A DNA stretch of 64,000 nucleotides from contig JAKLMB010000054.1 of assembly GCA_022813625.1 (NCBI GenBank), positions 36,341 to 100,340 on the forward strand. The letters run 5' to 3'. Below are positions 60,112 to 64,000 of this stretch, piece after piece. The stretch is from Aaosphaeria pasadenensis. Its lineage: Eukaryota > Ascomycota > Dothideomycetes > Pleosporales. How positions within the stretch are numbered: the first letter of the stretch is position 1; the number at the start of each line of letters is the position of its first letter. The notes under the pieces are model-generated. The model saw only the letters and a list, made by a program, of their open reading frames with translations. It was not told the origin of the DNA and searched no databases. A program made the position numbers and the translations under genes.

Positions 60112-60372
60112 TGTGCGAAAGCGTTTCGTAGAGAGTCTCGAGGCAGGAGGTGAATCGAAACAAAGAGAGTATAACAGGCCTTGATCTCGATCTGTGCTAC
60201 TCAAACATTAGAAGGACCCTTTTTTATATGTTTTCAAGCCTCTATCAACGGAGTTCATACATTGATCTCTATCGCTCGAGTCAAGGAACCAGTAGCGTGG
60301 GTTGTGGGGTAGGCTGGAGAAGATGAACGTGTACAGAAAGCTATCCGCGGCCGCATCTTGTTAAGTCGGTTA

Positions 60373-60388
60373 CGGAGTGCCATCTCCG
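60373..60388. promoter_or_regulatory. Candidate Zn2Cys6 operator, copy 2
   Basis: CGGAGTGCCATCTCCG. It differs from copy 1 at two central bases only and shares the flanking TTA on the left. Confidence 0.6.
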
Positions 60389-60463
60389 GGAATATAGAAC
60401 TTTTTTCCCATAAGATCAGCTGTGATAAATCGCGTTTGAAGTGTTATAAAGGGTCCGCTTCCT

Positions 60464-60479
60464 CGGGGTTTGGTCTCCG
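60464..60479. promoter_or_regulatory. Candidate Zn2Cys6 operator, copy 4 (weaker)
   Basis: CGGGGTTTGGTCTCCG. Same CGG-N10-CCG spacing and the same TCTCCG right half, with one mismatch in the left half. TAA follows, mirroring the TTA before copies 1 and 2. Confidence 0.5.
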
Positions 60480-60976
60480 TAAATACAGACAGGGATTAAT
60501 GGATCATGGAACATGGGTATCATTGCCTCAAGTAGAGTAGCACAAGTGTGATCTTCTGTCCACTGATGATTGGGGAGGAGATGTATTTATCATAGCGAAA
60601 ATTGACGTTGCCGGGCCCATTTGCCTTTTCGCGCGGCCGATTGCAGGTGGAATCTGCACACCCTCGTTTCGTTGTTCGATTCTTCTCCCACGCAATTAGA
60701 GTTCGTTTCTTTTAATTCATGAGGAAGAACCAATCTCGCAAAACTTGGCTGTTGCAAGTTTGACTAGACGGCCTCTAGTATTTGTTTCTTAAAAAAAAAA
60801 GGAGGATCGGGCCAGCGTAGATGATCTTGTCAGAACTTTCATTGTACATGAAATCTTGCAAATTAATGATATACGTACAATCATTGACCTCTCTATTGAG
60901 CGGGCTAATCGTGGCACCTACCATGAAATGTGGATTACCGATCCGACCCTCCCTTAGTCTACGAGTAGACTGGTTC

Positions 60977-60992
60977 CGGAGTTCTGTCTCCG
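60977..60992. promoter_or_regulatory. Candidate Zn2Cys6 operator, copy 3
   Basis: CGGAGTTCTGTCTCCG. Same half-sites and spacing, 145 bp upstream of the oxidase start codon. Confidence 0.58.
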
Positions 60993-61136
60993 AATTGGAG
61001 CCATCCTACCAAGCCCTCCAAAAGAAATGAATAAAAGTTTGGGATTAGTTAGTATAAGTAAAGGTTTTGCGCAGGCGATTGTTCAAAAAATCATCGAAGA
61101 AAACTCCCACCTCCAACAGTAAAGCATATACAGAAA

Positions 61137-62315
61137 ATGGCCGACCATACCACCATAGTTATTATCGGAGCTGGTGTTATAGGGCTTACTACTGGCCTTC
61201 GTCTCCTTGCTACAACGGATCAAGCTAAGTATAGAATTATTATCGTATCACGAGAATGGCCTACATCTATCCCAGGAGCTCCAGTCAACCACTCGGTCAA
61301 CTACGCTTCTATGTGGGCTGGAGCTCACATGCGGCCCATTCCAGCAAGCACACCTCAGCTGCAACGGGAAGCAGCTTGGCTGAAGCATGCTGCCAGAACG
61401 TTCGAAGAGCAAATTCGGCAGACGCCATCGATTGGTGTGACGAAATGCAAGGGAATTGAACTTCTAGAGGCACCGACGGCAGGATATGAACAGCAGACCG
61501 CTGAGTCTTTCTTCTCAGAATCTGGCCTCAATAACTACCGTAAATATTCCCAAGCCGAGCTTCCGCCAGGGGTTCGCTTAGGTTTCGAGTACGATACATA
61601 TTGTGTTAACGCACCTGTCTACTGCGCGAATCTTTTGCGTTCATTCATCCTTCAAGGTGGTCGATGTATGCAACGCGACTTGAGTAGCGAGTGGGAGGCC
61701 ACCAGTATTGCACCCAACGTAAGCTTAGTGGTCAATGCCTCCGGTACGGGCTTTGGAGATAAGAAGTGCTTTCCCATACGTGGTAAGGCGAAGATGAACT
61801 TCACATGACGATCAATGCTGGTGTTGACGTAAAGATTAGGCCAAACAGTCTTGACAGATCTTTCCGCTGCGACTAAGACGGTCACTAAACAAAGAAGAGA
61901 CGGTACATGGAGTTTCATAATTCCGCGTTTCTTTGAAGGAGGCACTGTGGTAGGGGGAACTAAACAGCCTGGAGATTGGACAGCCCAACCGATCCTCTCC
62001 ACCAGGGACTCGGTACTTGGTGAAGGAAGGAAAATCGCCGAGTTTGCATCGGATACCTCAGCCGGAAGTAATGGTGTAAGGGTAATTGCTGATATTGTAG
62101 GTCGCCGGCCCATGCGCGAGGGCGGGATGAGAGTTGAGGTCGAGCACCCTCATGACACTGGTGTGAAAGGGCAGAGCAGTATGACACGCATAGTACATGC
62201 TTATGGGGCTGGCGGAAGAGGGTTCGAGATATCATGGGGGGTTGCAGAAGAAGTTGCTAGTCTAGTCAAAACAACCTTATTAACAAAGGACTCTATTGTT
62301 CAAGCAAAGCTATAA
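61137..62315 (+). CDS. D-amino acid oxidase (peroxisomal, FAD)
   Basis: Exons 61137-61782 and 61840-62315 give 373 residues. The enzyme oxidises D-amino acids to imino acids with release of H2O2. The FAD dinucleotide fold opens with IVIIGAGVIGLTTGLRL. Further family motifs are NYASMWAGAH, YDTYCVNAPVYCANLLRSF, VNASGTGFGDKKCFPIRGQTVL (crossing the intron), GRRPMREGGMRVE with the substrate-binding Arg region, and HAYGAGGRGFEISWGVAEEVASLV. The C-terminus is AKL, a type-1 peroxisomal targeting signal. D-aspartate oxidase is the alternative; the sequence alone does not settle the substrate. The coding region ends right at the edge of the RIP-decayed repeat but is itself intact. Confidence 0.92.
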
Positions 62316-62517
62316 AGTTACATTAACCTAAATACTAATTATACTTAAGTAACTATAGTACCCTAGTACTCTCTATATATTCTAGAATCTTAAAACTAAC
62401 TATCTAGAAGTATCTTATTAGATAATCTAGTTAAATAATAGGTATATTAGTATTAATATTAAGGATCTACTAGTTAGTTCTTAGGGATAATCTAAAGAGT
62501 AATATAAAGTAGTTATA

Positions 62518-62592
62518 AGGTAAGAAAAATAATAGTAGTAGAATAGTAAAGTATATTATTTAATACTAACTTAAGTTAAATATAGAAGACTA
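62518..62592 (+). repeat. Left arm of 75-nt inverted repeat
   Basis: Matches the reverse complement of 63926-64000 at 71 of 75 positions by my reading. Three of the four differences are transitions in the RIP direction, with this arm the more decayed. Confidence 0.85.
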
Positions 62593-63401
62593 TTGTTACA
62601 GTACCAGAACCTATAAGGATAAGGAAAATAACAAGTACTTAGGATAAAAGTTAGAGATTAGGGCTAAAGGCTTTAATAATACCCTAGAGATAGTTATATA
62701 ATTTAATATTATAGAGATAGGGTAATTAAGGTACTTAAGGTTTTAGTAAAGGCTAAAAGGATAAGTAGCTTAATTAAAAATAAAGAAAGATAAATATATA
62801 AAATTACTAGGTTTTATATATAAGAGTTTTTTATAGTTAATAATAAATTATATCTAATTTTTTAGAATTACTTTACTAAATATAATAGTAGCTTATTTCT
62901 TTAAATAAGTTAGAGATATTACCTTATTTTAATACTTACTTTACCTTATATAAACTTTTATAATATATCTCTTTTACCTTATATAGTAAGTTACCTATTA
63001 TTATATATTAACTACTATTATAAAAAGTAATAGTTTAAAATAATATAGTTAACTAATTTACTTTAGTAGTACTAGCTATATAGCTAATAGCCTAAGAAAT
63101 TATTAACTAATAAAATAAGATTATTAATTAATAAAATAAATAGCTAAAATAAATATAGCTTATAATTAAAACTTAAAAAACTAATACTTTAGTAAAAATA
63201 ATTACTAAACCTAAAAAATTTATAAGTAAAAAAAGAAGAATTAAACTTTTTATAACCTAAGTTAAGGTATAGCTAATATATATAGTACTAGTAGTAAACT
63301 ATAATAATTAAGTAATAGTAGTAGGAGCTCTTATAGCTAAAAATATAGCTAAATAGTTCTAACCCTTATAGAAGAATTACTTAAAAAATATAAGTAACTT
63401 A

Positions 63402-63710
63402 GTAGAAGCCTATAATAATACTAAAAGAATCTTTAAAAACTATAATAAATTTAAAAGAGAACTTAATATAGTATTTAGGAATATTAATAAGAAATAAGTA
63501 GCCTTAAGGAAGTTAAAAAGTTTTAAATAAGTTATATTAGCTAGTAAATATATAGCTAACTTTTAAAAGATTTAAGTATTCTTAAACTAGAATAAAGATA
63601 CCCTTTAAGACTTATACTACTAAAGGCAAAAAGATACTATAAAAGATAACCTAGTAAAATAAAAGCTACTAAAAGATTTAGATAAGCTTATAGTACTGTT
63701 ACAATCCAGC
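63402..63710 (+). pseudogene. Relic of Ty3/gypsy-type gag
   Basis: One frame reads as a decayed retrotransposon gag. KRIFKNYNKFKREL is followed by VFRNINKK, then ALRKLKSFK, NKDTL and RQKDTIKDNLVK in the usual order for the fungal gag core. Eight in-frame TAA/TAG codons interrupt it, each explainable as C-to-T or G-to-A changes from Gln or Trp codons. It cannot encode a protein. Confidence 0.75.
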
Positions 63711-63786
63711 AAGAGAAGGGGCACACTTAGTTATATAGCTAGCTAATTGCTAGATACTTAGCAGAACCCTAAGCTATAATATAACT

Positions 63787-64000
63787 AAGGGGAGGATATT
63801 ATATAACCTAGTTACAAGTCTTATAAGTCTTATAAGTCTTATAGAGTCTTATTAAGTAAGACTTAATAAGACTAATAAGACTAATAAGACTTACTAAAGT
63901 ATATAGAGAACCTAGAATACCCTTATAGTCTTCTATATTTAACCTAAGTTAGTATTAAATAATATACTCTACTATTCTACTGCTATTATTATTCTTACCT
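63787..64000 (+). mobile_element. Polypurine tract and 5' part of a probable LTR
   Basis: AAGGGGAGGA (63787-63796) looks like a polypurine tract. The following TATTATATAACC would be the LTR start with the canonical TG turned to TA by RIP. Three AGTCTTATA units (63817-63843) and a 13-bp stem with a 3-nt loop (63845-63873) lie inside. The LTR is cut by the window end. Confidence 0.55.
63926..64000 (-). repeat. Right arm of 75-nt inverted repeat
   Basis: Reverse complement of 62518-62592 with four mismatches. It reaches the last base of the window, so the repeat may be longer. Confidence 0.85.

Larger units (their letters stand above)
60112..61136. promoter_or_regulatory. Shared divergent promoter of transporter and D-amino acid oxidase
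   Basis: A 1,025-bp region between divergent start codons. It has three CGG-N10-CCG palindromes (60373, 60464, 60977) and two GATA-type sites, TGATAA at 60423-60428 and TTATCA at 60587-60592, which could bring nitrogen control. No coding region was recognised. Confidence 0.65.
62316..64000. mobile_element. AT-rich, RIP-decayed LTR-retrotransposon region
   Basis: Composition changes abruptly just after the oxidase stop codon to very AT-rich sequence dominated by TA steps, the typical result of RIP (C-to-T at CpA). No intact frame exists. Within it lie a gag relic (63402-63710), a purine tract with a probable LTR start (63787 onward) and a 75-nt inverted repeat (62518-62592 and 63926-64000). 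The element continues beyond the window. Confidence 0.85.

Noticed and set aside
60112..60204. N-terminal extension of the Dal5-like transporter upstream of 60111
   Set aside because: The longer frame begins with a TTG, not an ATG, and encodes nothing family-like. The first ATG is at 60111.
60241..60270. Another CGGAG half-site in the transporter/oxidase promoter
   Set aside because: The partner half lacks CCG at the ten-base spacing, so it does not fit the palindrome.
1..64000. CRISPR arrays, bacterial operons, ribosomal RNA or tRNA genes
   Set aside because: Introns, organelle presequences and fungal families show this is a fungal nuclear contig. No tRNA-like B-box/cloverleaf or rRNA segment was recognised by eye.

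Overview
The window is nuclear DNA of a filamentous ascomycete (Pezizomycotina). Genes are densely packed with short GT-AG introns of about 50-180 nt. The gene set is typical of the group: a fungal Zn2Cys6 regulator, an AA9 polysaccharide monooxygenase, a CysA-type serine O-acyltransferase and a Ku70 with a SAP domain. The right edge is an AT-rich transposon relic with the C-to-T signature of repeat-induced point mutation (RIP). I could not place it to genus. All gene models below were spliced by hand, and exon joins were checked for reading frame.

Layout. 1-5.0 kb has no recognisable gene and carries simple repeats and pyrimidine-rich tracts upstream of an EST1/SMG7-like gene (5.0-7.6 kb). 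From 8.5 to 18.5 kb there is a housekeeping block: ALG5, SRP72, TFIIE-alpha, PUS1 and the mitochondrial phosphate carrier. Next come a secreted type-B carboxylesterase (19.1-21.0), a CDC4-type F-box/WD40 gene (22.0-24.4), a 2.9 kb gene-free stretch, an AA9 LPMO (27.3-28.2), a CysA/Cys2-type acyltransferase (30.5-32.2) and a sugar-porter MFS protein (33.6-35.4). Ku70 and ferrochelatase are divergent (36.6-40.4), followed by pyruvate dehydrogenase E1 alpha, the RNase P/MRP subunit POP3 and a giant 2,531-residue ubiquitin protease (44.9-52.8).

The most interesting part is 54-62.3 kb. Five genes lie beside the decayed repeat: a fructosamine-kinase-like gene, a RidA/YjgF imine deaminase, a Zn2Cys6 regulator, a Dal5-like anion:cation symporter (MFS) and a D-amino acid oxidase ending in a peroxisomal AKL signal. 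The oxidase makes imino acids and RidA hydrolyses imino acids, so the set reads as a D-amino acid (or related amine) catabolic cluster. RidA/regulator and transporter/oxidase are two divergent pairs. Their two shared promoters contain four copies of one CGG-N10-CCG palindrome (consensus CGGAG-N6-CTCCG; one copy has one mismatch). This is the expected kind of site for the Zn2Cys6 protein encoded between them. I have not seen this set described, but I could not search for it.

62.3-64 kb is a RIP-decayed LTR-retrotransposon region. It holds a gag relic with eight in-frame stops, a purine tract followed by a probable LTR start, and a 75-nt inverted repeat that runs off the window edge.
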